NCBI GenBank assembly: GCA_021814855.1
Contig: JAKAHQ010000082.1
Location: 1-7,352 of the forward strand
Origin: Bacteroidota bacterium
GTDB lineage: Bacteria > Bacteroidota > Ignavibacteria > Ignavibacteriales > Melioribacteraceae
Direction: 5' to 3'
Length of the DNA: 7,352 nt
Below are positions 1 to 6,263 of this stretch, in pieces. Under the pieces are notes generated by a model. It worked only from the letters and a program-made list of their open reading frames with translations, was not told the DNA's origin and searched no databases. The position numbers were made by a program, and so were the translations under genes. Numbering within the stretch: position 1 is the stretch's first letter; every line of letters starts with the position of its first letter.

Positions 1-314
1 TAATCGGTTCGAGAATAACCGATGTTCCTAAAAACAATGGAGAACTGCCGACCAATTATGTATTGAGTCAGAACTATCCCAATCCCTTTAATCCAACAAC
101 GAGAATAGATTTTTCAATCCCGCAGAGAGGTCAAGTTATTTTGAAAGTGTACGATTTACTCGGAAGGGAAGTTGCCGTAATTGTAAACGGTATGTTCGAA
201 GCGGGAAACCATGAAGTAGAATTTAATGCGAACAAATTAACAAGCGGAATTTATTTTTATACGATTAAAACGAATAATTTTACGCAGACGAAAAAAATGA
301 TTGTATTGCGCTGA
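1..314 (+). CDS. 3' end of a secreted protein with T9SS type A C-terminal sorting domain (5' truncated)
   Basis: The reading frame is open to the left edge: in-frame codons run from position 3 without a stop, so the TTG at 63 is not a start and the gene begins outside the window. The visible ~103 residues are a linker (ELPTNYVL) followed by a sorting domain with the signature SQNYPNPFNPTTRIDFSIP, then VYDLLGREV, a glycine turn (GNHEVEFNA), LTSGIYFYTIKT and a basic end, TKKMIVLR. This is the Por_Secre_tail type of domain, a small beta-sandwich recognised by the type IX secretion system and normally removed as the cargo crosses the outer membrane and is released or anchored. The cargo domain is not visible, so its function cannot be stated; in this lineage such tails sit on hydrolases, adhesins and repeat proteins. 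TGA stop at 312-314. The domain call is very secure. Confidence 0.93.
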   Translation, partial: IGSRITDVPKNNGELPTNYVLSQNYPNPFNPTTRIDFSIPQRGQVILKVYDLLGREVAVIVNGMFEAGNHEVEFNANKLTSGIYFYTIKTNNFTQTKKMIVLR

Positions 315-332
315 TAATTTTCACATTGATGT

Positions 333-353
333 GGGTCGAGGCAACCTCGACCC
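333..353. repeat. Perfect 9-bp hairpin with GTAG foot, REP-like palindrome or terminator
   Basis: GGGTCGAGG (333-341), a CAA loop (342-344) and CCTCGACCC (345-353) form a perfect, GC-rich stem-loop in AT-rich DNA between two convergent genes. Read on the minus strand, the stem is preceded by GTAG (356-353), the tetranucleotide typically found at the foot of REP palindromes mobilised by RAYT (TnpA-REP) transposases. A second small hairpin (CACAT-TG-ATGTG, 322-333) abuts it. Neither side has a run of T residues, so a classic intrinsic terminator is not well supported, although the position between convergent gene ends would suit a bidirectional one. The structure is seen directly; the REP identity is inferred from one copy. 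Confidence 0.6.
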
Positions 354-386
354 TACTCTTAAACCCAACCCGTTAACCTTACTCAA

Positions 387-1145
387 TCATATTAATTTTA
401 TGTCCTGCAGAAAAGGCAGTTTTGTTCTTGTAGAATTTACCAAGTCCAAATCGATAACGACTTCAATAATTTTTTCTTCGTTCTCTGCAAAAACAATTTG
501 GCTACCCATCGGATCGAAAACCGCGCTGCAGCCGTTGTATTGATGAAACGGATCGGAGCCGACACGATTTACTCCGATCATAAAACACTGATTCTCGATG
601 GCGCGTGCTTTCAAAAATGTTTTCCAGTGCTCGATCCGGGGAATAGGCCAGTTGGCTATATCGATTAATATATCTGTGCGTTCTTTGACGTAGAGTCTAT
701 ATAATTCCGGAAAGCGAAGGTCGTAACAAATGCTCAAGCCGATTTTAGTCTCGTCAATGGTAGTTATTACTTTTTCATCGCCCGCGGAGTAATTCCGATC
801 TTCATTTGAAAAGCTGAACGGATGTATTTTTCTGTACCGTGCTTTAATTATCCCGTTGTCGAAATGAACAAGGGAATTAAAAATATTTTTGCCGTCGTGC
901 TCTATTATGCCGCCGAATATATTGGTCTTCAATCTCCCGGAAAGTTTCATGAAATACTGGGTTGAAATCCCGTCGATCTCTTCGGCAAATTTTTCCGAAT
1001 TCATGGTAAAACCGGTAAGCGTCATTTCCGGGAATATCAAAGCATCGAATTTACCGGAAGATGTTTTCAACAGGTCTTCGGCATTCAAAATACTTTCTTC
1101 AGGGTTTTCCCATGCGGGCGAGAATTGTACTAAACCTATTTTCAT
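387..1145 (-). CDS. Carbon-nitrogen hydrolase, omega-amidase (YafV/Nit2-like)
   Basis: A 252-residue cytoplasmic nitrilase-superfamily enzyme of the usual single-domain length. The Glu-Lys-Cys catalytic triad is visible: Glu40 in FPEM, Lys106 in YRKIHPF and Cys140 in SICYDLRFPELYR. The later blocks NWPIPRIEHWKTFLKARAIE (166-185) and GVNRVGSD (191-198) are typical of the YafV/Nit2 omega-amidase branch. Members of this branch hydrolyse 2-oxoglutaramate or 2-oxosuccinamate, the 2-oxo acid amides left by glutamine or asparagine transamination (including in methionine salvage), to the 2-oxo dicarboxylate and ammonia. The start is the ATG at 1145-1143, which gives the normal beta-strand opening MKIGLVQFSP; an AGAG lies about 8 nt upstream on this strand. 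The gene is transcribed alone, divergent from the esterase and convergent with the T9SS gene. The family is certain; the exact substrate is inferred from subfamily motifs. Confidence 0.88.
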   Translation of the reverse strand: MKIGLVQFSPAWENPEESILNAEDLLKTSSGKFDALIFPEMTLTGFTMNSEKFAEEIDGISTQYFMKLSGRLKTNIFGGIIEHDGKNIFNSLVHFDNGIIKARYRKIHPFSFSNEDRNYSAGDEKVITTIDETKIGLSICYDLRFPELYRLYVKERTDILIDIANWPIPRIEHWKTFLKARAIENQCFMIGVNRVGSDPFHQYNGCSAVFDPMGSQIVFAENEEKIIEVVIDLDLVNSTRTKLPFLQDIKLI

Positions 1146-1170
1146 TTGCGTATCTCTATTGTTGCTTAAT

Positions 1171-1178
1171 CAAAAATA
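1171..1178 (-). promoter_or_regulatory. Possible -7 promoter box for the amidase
   Basis: The minus strand reads TATTTTTG here, an exact match to the Bacteroidota -7 consensus TAnnTTTG, 25 bp upstream of the amidase start codon. No TTTG-type -33 element is seen at the right spacing, and the region is AT-rich, so a chance match is possible. Whether this consensus applies in Ignavibacteriota is also an assumption. Confidence 0.3.
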
Positions 1179-1234
1179 ATAAAAAGCAATTAGGAGTTCC
1201 TTATTATTTTATGGAATTAAAAAATTGGAAAACA

Positions 1235-1242
1235 TATTTTTG
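1235..1242 (+). promoter_or_regulatory. Possible -7 promoter box for the esterase
   Basis: TATTTTTG on the plus strand matches the Bacteroidota -7 consensus TAnnTTTG exactly and points toward the esterase gene, leaving an untranslated leader of roughly 75 nt. It mirrors the box on the opposite strand at 1178-1171, so the two face outward across a shared AT-rich core. No convincing -33 element was found. The remainder of the 177 bp intergenic region (1146-1322) shows no other recognisable element. Confidence 0.28.
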
Positions 1243-1322
1243 CCAGCATTAGTGTAAGCTAAGAAGACTAATTGGATGCTCACGATTCAAACTAATTTAT
1301 TTACGATTAATCCGGTATACTT

Positions 1323-2429
1323 ATGAAACGACAACTGCTTTTTCAACTATCTCTCGGTATAATCCTTATCATTCAATTTTCGGCTTGTTCATCGGTAGTA
1401 ACTAAGGAAGAAATTTCTTCCGGAATTATTGACGCTGATAATCCCTACATCCAATACATCGGTAGGTTCGATTTTTCAAATCCTAAAAAAGTTACATACG
1501 ATTGGCCCGGCGTTCATATCTGCGCAAAGTTCGAAGGTACAAGCTGCTCTCTTCGTCTTAACGATCATAAAAACGAGTACGCAATTATTATAGACGAGCA
1601 CGCTCCGAGAATTTTGACGACGGATACTGCGAGCATTTACCGCGTCGCTTCGGGTTTAGCCGATTCTGTTCCTCATTCAATTACTATTATGAAACGAACC
1701 GAGTCATTTATCGGCAAAGGCGAGTTTGAAGGATTTATACTCGATAAAAGTAAACAACTGTTGCCGCCGGATAAAAGACCCGAAAGAAGAATCGAGTTCA
1801 TCGGCAACTCGATAACGTGCGGTTACGGTGTAGAAGGGGACAGCGCAACATGCCATTTCAGTCCCGAAACAGAAAACGCATCGATGTCTTACGCCGCAAT
1901 GGTTTCGCGTGCATTGAATGCGGATTATTCGCTCGTAGCATATTCGGGAAGGGGAGTTGTTAGAAATTACGGTGACGTGAACAAAACATCGCGCGACCCG
2001 ATGCCGAGTCTGTACGATAGAATTTGTTTTAACGACTCCACTTCGAAGTGGAATTTTTCCAGGTGGGTGCCGCAAGCGGTGGTTATTAATCTCGGCACTA
2101 ACGACTTTTCTACCAAACCGTATCCCGATAAAGATGTATTTCAAAATGCCTACGAGGAATTGATTAATCGAATTAGAAGGATTTATCCTGGAGTGGATAT
2201 ATTTTGCATTTGCGGACCGATGATAGGCGAGCCGTGCATGAGCTATATTAAAGAAGTAGTTGTAAACGATCAGAAGCAGAAGAGAGATAAAGATGTATTC
2301 TTCATACCCATAGACAGGAGCATTATGACGGCGGAGGATTGGGGCTGCGATTGGCATCCAAACGTTCTGGGAATGATGAAAATGACAAACGCAATTGTCC
2401 CGGTAATTAAAACAAGGATGAACTGGTAA
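1323..2429 (+). CDS. SGNH/GDSL esterase lipoprotein, carbohydrate esterase family 2-like
   Basis: A 368-residue predicted lipoprotein esterase. Residues 1-22 form a lipoprotein signal peptide: basic MKR, a hydrophobic stretch, then lipobox FSAC with the acylated Cys22. Residues ~40-145 look like the beta-sandwich N-domain of CE2 enzymes (YIGRFDF, then YDWPGVHICAKF). The SGNH hydrolase domain follows: block I FIGNSITCGYG with nucleophile Ser163, block II glycine in YSGRG (207-211), block III INLGTND with Asn260, and block V DWHP with Asp343 and His345. CE2 enzymes typically remove acetyl groups from xylan, mannan or other polysaccharides, so an envelope-anchored deacetylase acting on plant or microbial glycans is likely. 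Length fits the family. No clear Shine-Dalgarno precedes the ATG, which is the only start that retains the signal peptide. It lies 67 bp upstream of the spmAB-like gene, so co-transcription is possible but the functions look unrelated. Confidence 0.87.
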   Translation: MKRQLLFQLSLGIILIIQFSACSSVVTKEEISSGIIDADNPYIQYIGRFDFSNPKKVTYDWPGVHICAKFEGTSCSLRLNDHKNEYAIIIDEHAPRILTTDTASIYRVASGLADSVPHSITIMKRTESFIGKGEFEGFILDKSKQLLPPDKRPERRIEFIGNSITCGYGVEGDSATCHFSPETENASMSYAAMVSRALNADYSLVAYSGRGVVRNYGDVNKTSRDPMPSLYDRICFNDSTSKWNFSRWVPQAVVINLGTNDFSTKPYPDKDVFQNAYEELINRIRRIYPGVDIFCICGPMIGEPCMSYIKEVVVNDQKQKRDKDVFFIPIDRSIMTAEDWGCDWHPNVLGMMKMTNAIVPVIKTRMNW

Positions 2430-2454
2430 TTGAATTTCATTTCTTGCCGGAGAA

Positions 2455-2469
2455 TTTTTAATTTAAAAA
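2455..2469. other. AT-only inverted repeat in the esterase-spmAB gap
   Basis: TTTTTAA and TTAAAAA are separated by a single base. Composed only of A and T, the structure would be weak as RNA. It might mark a promoter or a weak terminator between the esterase and the following operon, but it may equally be AT-rich background. Confidence 0.15.
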
Positions 2470-2484
2470 CGAATCATTAATCCT

Positions 2485-2489
2485 AAGAG
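2485..2489 (+). promoter_or_regulatory. Shine-Dalgarno-like AAGAG before the spmAB-like gene
   Basis: AAGAG lies 7 nt before the ATG at 2497. The same AAGAG with a 7 nt spacer precedes the CoA-transferase gene, while the esterase, dehydrogenase and alanine dehydrogenase genes lack a recognisable site. This supports 2497 as the true start. Confidence 0.45.
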
Positions 2490-2496
2490 AAAAATT

Positions 2497-4119
2497 ATGC
2501 TCAACTATATCTGGCTGGCATTGTTGTTTATAGGAATAGGAACGGCGGTGACTTTGGATATTTCCAGCCAGGCGAGCGACAAATACAGAAACGGCGAAGC
2601 AATTGATGCTACTGTTTCTTTCGACTCATCGCAGATTCAAAATCCAAATCAATTTGATGCCGAGTTGAAAATTCCCTCAGGTGTATTTCAAAAATTTTAT
2701 AATGTAGGCGCGAACGCCGATATTGAGCAAAAAATAAAATTGAGCTTCAACCGCAAAGAAAATTCTTACTCGGTTTATTTTACTGTTGCTGAAAGTTCTC
2801 CTTTGATCTGGAAGGAAATGGCAAAAGTCTCTGGGAAAAAAGACGATTTAACCGGAACAATCCAGCTGGATAATAAAATATCGGTGGATATGTATGGCTG
2901 TAAATTGATACTTGAAAAAATATCTTTTGCGAGGATGAAGGAAGTAACCAACGCAGCAATCGATTATGCGGCAACGGCTGTGAATATTGCATTAGGTCTA
3001 ATAGGAATTATGGCTCTCTGGCTTGGTGTGATGAAGATAGCCGAACAATCCGGCCTTGTTACTAAAATGGCAAACTCCGTTAAACCTATCACAAAATTTT
3101 TATTCCCGGATGTGCCGCAGGATCATCCCGCAATAGGTGCGATGATAATGAATATTTCCGCAAACATGCTTGGATTGGGAAACGCAGCGACTCCTTTCGG
3201 CTTGAAAGCGATGGAAGAGTTGGATAAAATAAATCTGGAGAAGGGAACTGCGACAAATGCAATGGTAACATTCCTTGCAATTAATACAGCAGGTTTAACA
3301 TTAATTCCTGCAACGGCGATAGCTGTAAGAGCTGCATCTGGCAGCAGCGATCCCGCAATCATAATAGGTACATCGTTCTTCGGCGCTTCATGCGCGACTG
3401 TAACCGGAATTATTGCGGCTAAAACTCTCGAAAAATTCCCGATGACTTTTACCGGCTTTTTAAGTTATCTAAAATCGAAATGGAAATTTTTTGCGGTAAT
3501 TTTTGCGCTGGCATTCTTGGTTGCGCTGATTTTTGTAACTGGTCTCTCAAAATTATTTTCAGCTGTAGCGCTGAATTCGGAAACACTTAAATCCGTTATC
3601 GAGATTATTTCTACCCTTGCTATCCCGTTAATTTTAATTTCATTTGTGACGTATGGTGCAATCAAGAAAGTAAAAATATACGAGGCATTTATCGACGGGG
3701 CTAAGGAAGGATTCAATGTTGCCGTAAGAATTATTCCTTACCTTGTAGCTATGCTTGTAGCAATAGGAATATTCCGCGCCGGCGGAGCGATGCAGTTTTT
3801 TACTTTGATTTTATCGCCGGTCACAAATCTAATTGGCTTTCCTGCGGAGGCGTTACCTATGGCTTTAATGCGTCCTCTTTCCGGCAGCGGCTCGCTCGGT
3901 ATTATGTCTGAATTAATTTCTGTGCACGGGCCAGATTCCTTCATTGGAATTTTAGTCTCAACAATTATGGGAAGCACGGAGACTACGTTTTACGTGCTGG
4001 CTCTTTACTTCGGCGCTGTGAATATTAAACGTACCCGTCATGCTGTGGCGGTTGGCCTGCTCGCAGATATTGCAGGTGTTCTCGGCGCATTATTTATTGT
4101 TAAACTCTTATTCGGCTAA
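2497..4119 (+). CDS. Fused SpmA-SpmB (nucleoside-recognition/Gate domain) membrane protein with N-terminal insert
   Basis: A 540-residue polytopic inner-membrane protein combining homologues of Bacillus spore maturation proteins A and B. The SpmA part is split: residues 1-21 are its first membrane helix (MLNYIWLALLFIGIG), and it resumes at about 148 (KEVTNAAIDYAA) through LIGIMALWLGVMKIAE, NISANMLGLGNAATPFG (219-235) and AINTAGLTLIPATAIAVRAA (261-280). The SpmB part covers ~365-540: TYGAIKKVKIYEAFIDGAKE, PYLVAMLVAIGIFRAGG, ALMRPLSGSGSLGIMSE (456-472), MGSTETTFYVLALYFGAVNI (491-510) and KRTRHA. Residues ~22-147 are an extra, largely soluble, beta-rich-looking segment that I do not recognise and that SpmA normally lacks; it is probably periplasmic. 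About ten hydrophobic segments follow it. No sporulation genes are nearby. Gate-domain proteins are thought to be transporters, but the substrate is unknown here. The gene ends 1 bp before the dehydrogenase start, implying a shared pathway. Confidence 0.88.
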   Translation: MLNYIWLALLFIGIGTAVTLDISSQASDKYRNGEAIDATVSFDSSQIQNPNQFDAELKIPSGVFQKFYNVGANADIEQKIKLSFNRKENSYSVYFTVAESSPLIWKEMAKVSGKKDDLTGTIQLDNKISVDMYGCKLILEKISFARMKEVTNAAIDYAATAVNIALGLIGIMALWLGVMKIAEQSGLVTKMANSVKPITKFLFPDVPQDHPAIGAMIMNISANMLGLGNAATPFGLKAMEELDKINLEKGTATNAMVTFLAINTAGLTLIPATAIAVRAASGSSDPAIIIGTSFFGASCATVTGIIAAKTLEKFPMTFTGFLSYLKSKWKFFAVIFALAFLVALIFVTGLSKLFSAVALNSETLKSVIEIISTLAIPLILISFVTYGAIKKVKIYEAFIDGAKEGFNVAVRIIPYLVAMLVAIGIFRAGGAMQFFTLILSPVTNLIGFPAEALPMALMRPLSGSGSLGIMSELISVHGPDSFIGILVSTIMGSTETTFYVLALYFGAVNIKRTRHAVAVGLLADIAGVLGALFIVKLLFG

Positions 4120-4120
4120 A

Positions 4121-5080
4121 ATGAAAGTATTTATAACGCGAAAGCTTGTTGGCAACCCGGAACAACTTCTAAAAGAGAAGGGGATTAAAGTAAAAGTATT
4201 CCCGCATGACCGCGCAATTACAAAAACGGAACTACTTCAGGAAGTTAAAGATGTAGATGGATTAATTACCTTGCTTACCGAAAAAATTGATAGAGAAGTA
4301 ATTGATAAGATGGATAAGTGCAAAATAATAGCTAACTGTGCTGTGGGTTTTAATAACATTGATGTTCGATACGCCCGATCAAAGAAAATAGAAGTAACCA
4401 ACACGCCGGATATCCTAACCGACGCGACTGCAGACTTGACCGTTGCCTTAATGCTTGCATGCGCAAGACGCTTCCACGAGGGAGAAACAATCATGCGTTC
4501 AAATCAATTTGACGGATGGAAGCCGCAGATGCTGTTAGGGATGGATATTAAAAATAAAATCGTAGGAATCATCGGCGCGGGAAGAATAGGTTACGCCGCT
4601 GCCAAAAGGATGAGAGCTTTTGGAGCGGAGATAATTTATTTTAACCGCAGTTTAAATGTTAAGTTCAATAATGAATTCAACGCGAAGAAAGTTTCTCTCA
4701 ATGCTCTTCTTAAAACAGCGGACATAGTTTCAATTCATCTTCCGCTTACAAAGGACACGTTTCATTTTCTTAACAAGGTAAATCTTAAATTGATGAAACC
4801 CACCGCGGTACTGATAAATACGTCTCGCGGAGAGGTAATTGACGAGAAAGCTTTGATAGACCTGCTTAAGAAGAAAAAAATCTTTGCGGCGGGGCTGGAT
4901 GTTTACGAAGGGGAACCGAAAATTAATCCGGAGCTTCTAACGCTTGAAAACGCGCTTCTGCTGCCTCATATTGGCAGCGCAACAGTCGAAACCAGGTCCG
5001 CCATGGCCGAGCTTTGCGCCAAGAACATAATAAACGTGTTGGGTGGTAAAAGACCCCTTACCCCTGTTCATTTTAATTGA
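4121..5080 (+). CDS. D-2-hydroxyacid dehydrogenase, glyoxylate/hydroxypyruvate reductase type
   Basis: A 319-residue cytoplasmic oxidoreductase predicted to reduce glyoxylate or hydroxypyruvate (or a related 2-oxo acid) to the D-2-hydroxy acid. The substrate-binding domain contains ANCAVGFNNIDV (71-82); the Rossmann domain contains VGIIGAGRIG (148-157). Catalytic residues are visible: Arg236 in NTSRGE, Glu265 in YEGEP and His283 in LPHIGSA. After the second Rossmann strand the sequence is YFNRS (173-177) rather than an acidic residue, which favours NADPH over NADH. The frame extends back to 4040, but the ATG at 4121 is preferred: it gives the standard opening MKVFITRKL and avoids an 80 bp overlap with the membrane protein gene. 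Only one base separates it from the upstream TAA and no Shine-Dalgarno is seen, suggesting translational coupling. Phosphoglycerate dehydrogenase is less likely because there is no C-terminal regulatory domain. Confidence 0.88.
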   Translation: MKVFITRKLVGNPEQLLKEKGIKVKVFPHDRAITKTELLQEVKDVDGLITLLTEKIDREVIDKMDKCKIIANCAVGFNNIDVRYARSKKIEVTNTPDILTDATADLTVALMLACARRFHEGETIMRSNQFDGWKPQMLLGMDIKNKIVGIIGAGRIGYAAAKRMRAFGAEIIYFNRSLNVKFNNEFNAKKVSLNALLKTADIVSIHLPLTKDTFHFLNKVNLKLMKPTAVLINTSRGEVIDEKALIDLLKKKKIFAAGLDVYEGEPKINPELLTLENALLLPHIGSATVETRSAMAELCAKNIINVLGGKRPLTPVHFN

Positions 5081-5130
5081 AGTTATAAACGTTAATCTTT
5101 ATTTTTCCGGTACAATAAAATAATACTGCT

Positions 5131-6252
5131 ATGCGTATCGGAATTCCAAAAGAAACATTTCATGAAGAGAAAAGAGTCTCATTAGTTCCAGCTGCTGTAG
5201 ATACATTGGTAAAATCGGGGCACTCGGTTTTTATACAAACGGGCGCCGGCGTAGAAAGTCATTTTACCGACGAGCAATATCTGAATGTAGGCGCAAATGT
5301 TGTTTACACTGCCGAAGAAGTTTACCAGCGCGCAGAGATGATAGTAAAAATCGCACCGCTTAATGATGCGGAATGCGACATGCTTCAAGAAGATCAAACA
5401 GTGTTTTCATTTCTTCATCTCGCAGTCGGTAAGAAAAATATTCTGGATAAACTTCTGAAGAAAAGAGTTACGGCAATTGCGTACGAATTAATTGAACAGG
5501 ATGAGCAGCTTCCAATCCAGCAAGCGATGAGCGAGATTGCGGGCCAACTTGCGGTTCAAATCGGCGAGCGATATTTGGGAGGCGATTTTCCCAACAGTAG
5601 AGGAATATTGTTGGGAGGTATAACCGGTGTAGCTCCGGCTGCAGTTGTTATAATTGGCGCAGGTGTGGTAGGTTTTAACGCTGCAAGAGCCGCTTATGCA
5701 AGAGGCGCTCATGTTATAGTACTTGACAAGGATTTGCGGAAACTTAGAAAGATAGAAACCGATATTTCAAAAAATATTTCTACCGTTGCTGCCAATCCTT
5801 ACACAATAGCCCGCGGCGTAAAATTTGCGGATTTGCTTATCGGCGCAATTCAAATTAAAGCGGAAAAATCTCCGCACATAATTACCGAAGCGATGGTAAA
5901 ATCGATGAAGAAAGGCGCGGTAATAGTTGATGTCTCAATTGATCAAGGCGGCTGCGTAGAAACAAGCCGGCCTACATCCTTATCCGATCCGGTATTTGTC
6001 GAACACAATGTAATTCATTACTGCGTTCCGAATATGCCGGCGCTTTCATCGCGCACCGCAAGTTACGGTTTAACAAACGCTACAATTGAATACTTAAATG
6101 CTATTGCCGATAGCGGGCTTGCCAATGCGCTGCTAGGCGACCCGGGTTTGGCTAAAGGTGTTTGTACTTTTAACGGATTCTGTTCAAACGAAAATATAGC
6201 CGAGGCCTTCAACCTGGAGTTTAGAAGACTTCACATTTTTTCTCCCAATTAA
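5131..6252 (+). CDS. ald: Alanine dehydrogenase
   Basis: A 373-residue cytoplasmic enzyme, the usual family length, that interconverts L-alanine with pyruvate and ammonia using NAD(H); it is normally a hexamer. The opening MRIGIPKETFHEEKRVSLVP carries Arg15, and the family's other key residues appear at their expected places: Lys73 in VKIAPL, His96 in FLHLA, the Rossmann loop IIGAGVVG (174-181), Asp199 in VLDKD binding the adenosine ribose, and Asp271 in VSIDQGGCVETSRPT. The acidic Asp199 predicts NADH rather than NADPH. The mycobacterial homologue also aminates glyoxylate to glycine, which would give this enzyme a possible substrate in common with the upstream reductase. It starts 50 bp after that gene without a Shine-Dalgarno site; a TACAAT at 5111-5116 could be a -10 element, but no partner -35 was found. 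The alternative, the saccharopine dehydrogenase/transhydrogenase alpha group, shares the fold but fits the motifs less well. Confidence 0.94.
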   Translation: MRIGIPKETFHEEKRVSLVPAAVDTLVKSGHSVFIQTGAGVESHFTDEQYLNVGANVVYTAEEVYQRAEMIVKIAPLNDAECDMLQEDQTVFSFLHLAVGKKNILDKLLKKRVTAIAYELIEQDEQLPIQQAMSEIAGQLAVQIGERYLGGDFPNSRGILLGGITGVAPAAVVIIGAGVVGFNAARAAYARGAHVIVLDKDLRKLRKIETDISKNISTVAANPYTIARGVKFADLLIGAIQIKAEKSPHIITEAMVKSMKKGAVIVDVSIDQGGCVETSRPTSLSDPVFVEHNVIHYCVPNMPALSSRTASYGLTNATIEYLNAIADSGLANALLGDPGLAKGVCTFNGFCSNENIAEAFNLEFRRLHIFSPN

Positions 6253-6256
6253 AGAG
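6251..6256 (+). promoter_or_regulatory. Shine-Dalgarno-like AAAGAG before the CoA-transferase gene
   Basis: AAAGAG overlaps the stop codon of alanine dehydrogenase and ends 7 nt before the ATG at 6264, matching the spacing seen upstream of the spmAB-like gene. It supports this start and continuous translation from the preceding gene. Confidence 0.45.
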
Positions 6257-6263
6257 TAATTAG

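Noticed and set aside
301..543. Plus-strand frame of 80 codons between the T9SS gene and the amidase
   Set aside because: It runs through the hairpin and the antisense of the amidase 3' end, and its translation resembles no protein family I know.
889..1252. Two overlapping plus-strand open frames across the start of the amidase gene
   Set aside because: They are antisense to a conserved catalytic enzyme and show no recognisable domain or ribosome binding site.
1250..1322. Possible tRNA or small RNA, because GATTCAAAC resembles a T-loop
   Set aside because: No acceptor stem, anticodon arm or D arm can be drawn around it.
1704..2357. Long open frame of 217 codons on the minus strand inside the esterase gene
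   Set aside because: It is fully antisense to a well-supported SGNH esterase, and its translation (many His, Arg, Cys and Tyr, no domain pattern) looks like a shadow frame.
2497..4119. Sporulation locus suggested by SpmA/SpmB homology
   Set aside because: No other sporulation gene is present, and fused SpmAB proteins are common in non-sporulating Bacteroidota-type bacteria.
4040..4120. Upstream start that would extend the dehydrogenase by 27 residues
   Set aside because: The added residues overlap the conserved end of the SpmB domain in another frame, and the family's normal N-terminus begins at 4121.
5111..5116. TACAAT as the -10 of a promoter for alanine dehydrogenase
   Set aside because: No -35 or -33 partner lies at usable spacing, and the gene can be served by readthrough from the preceding gene.
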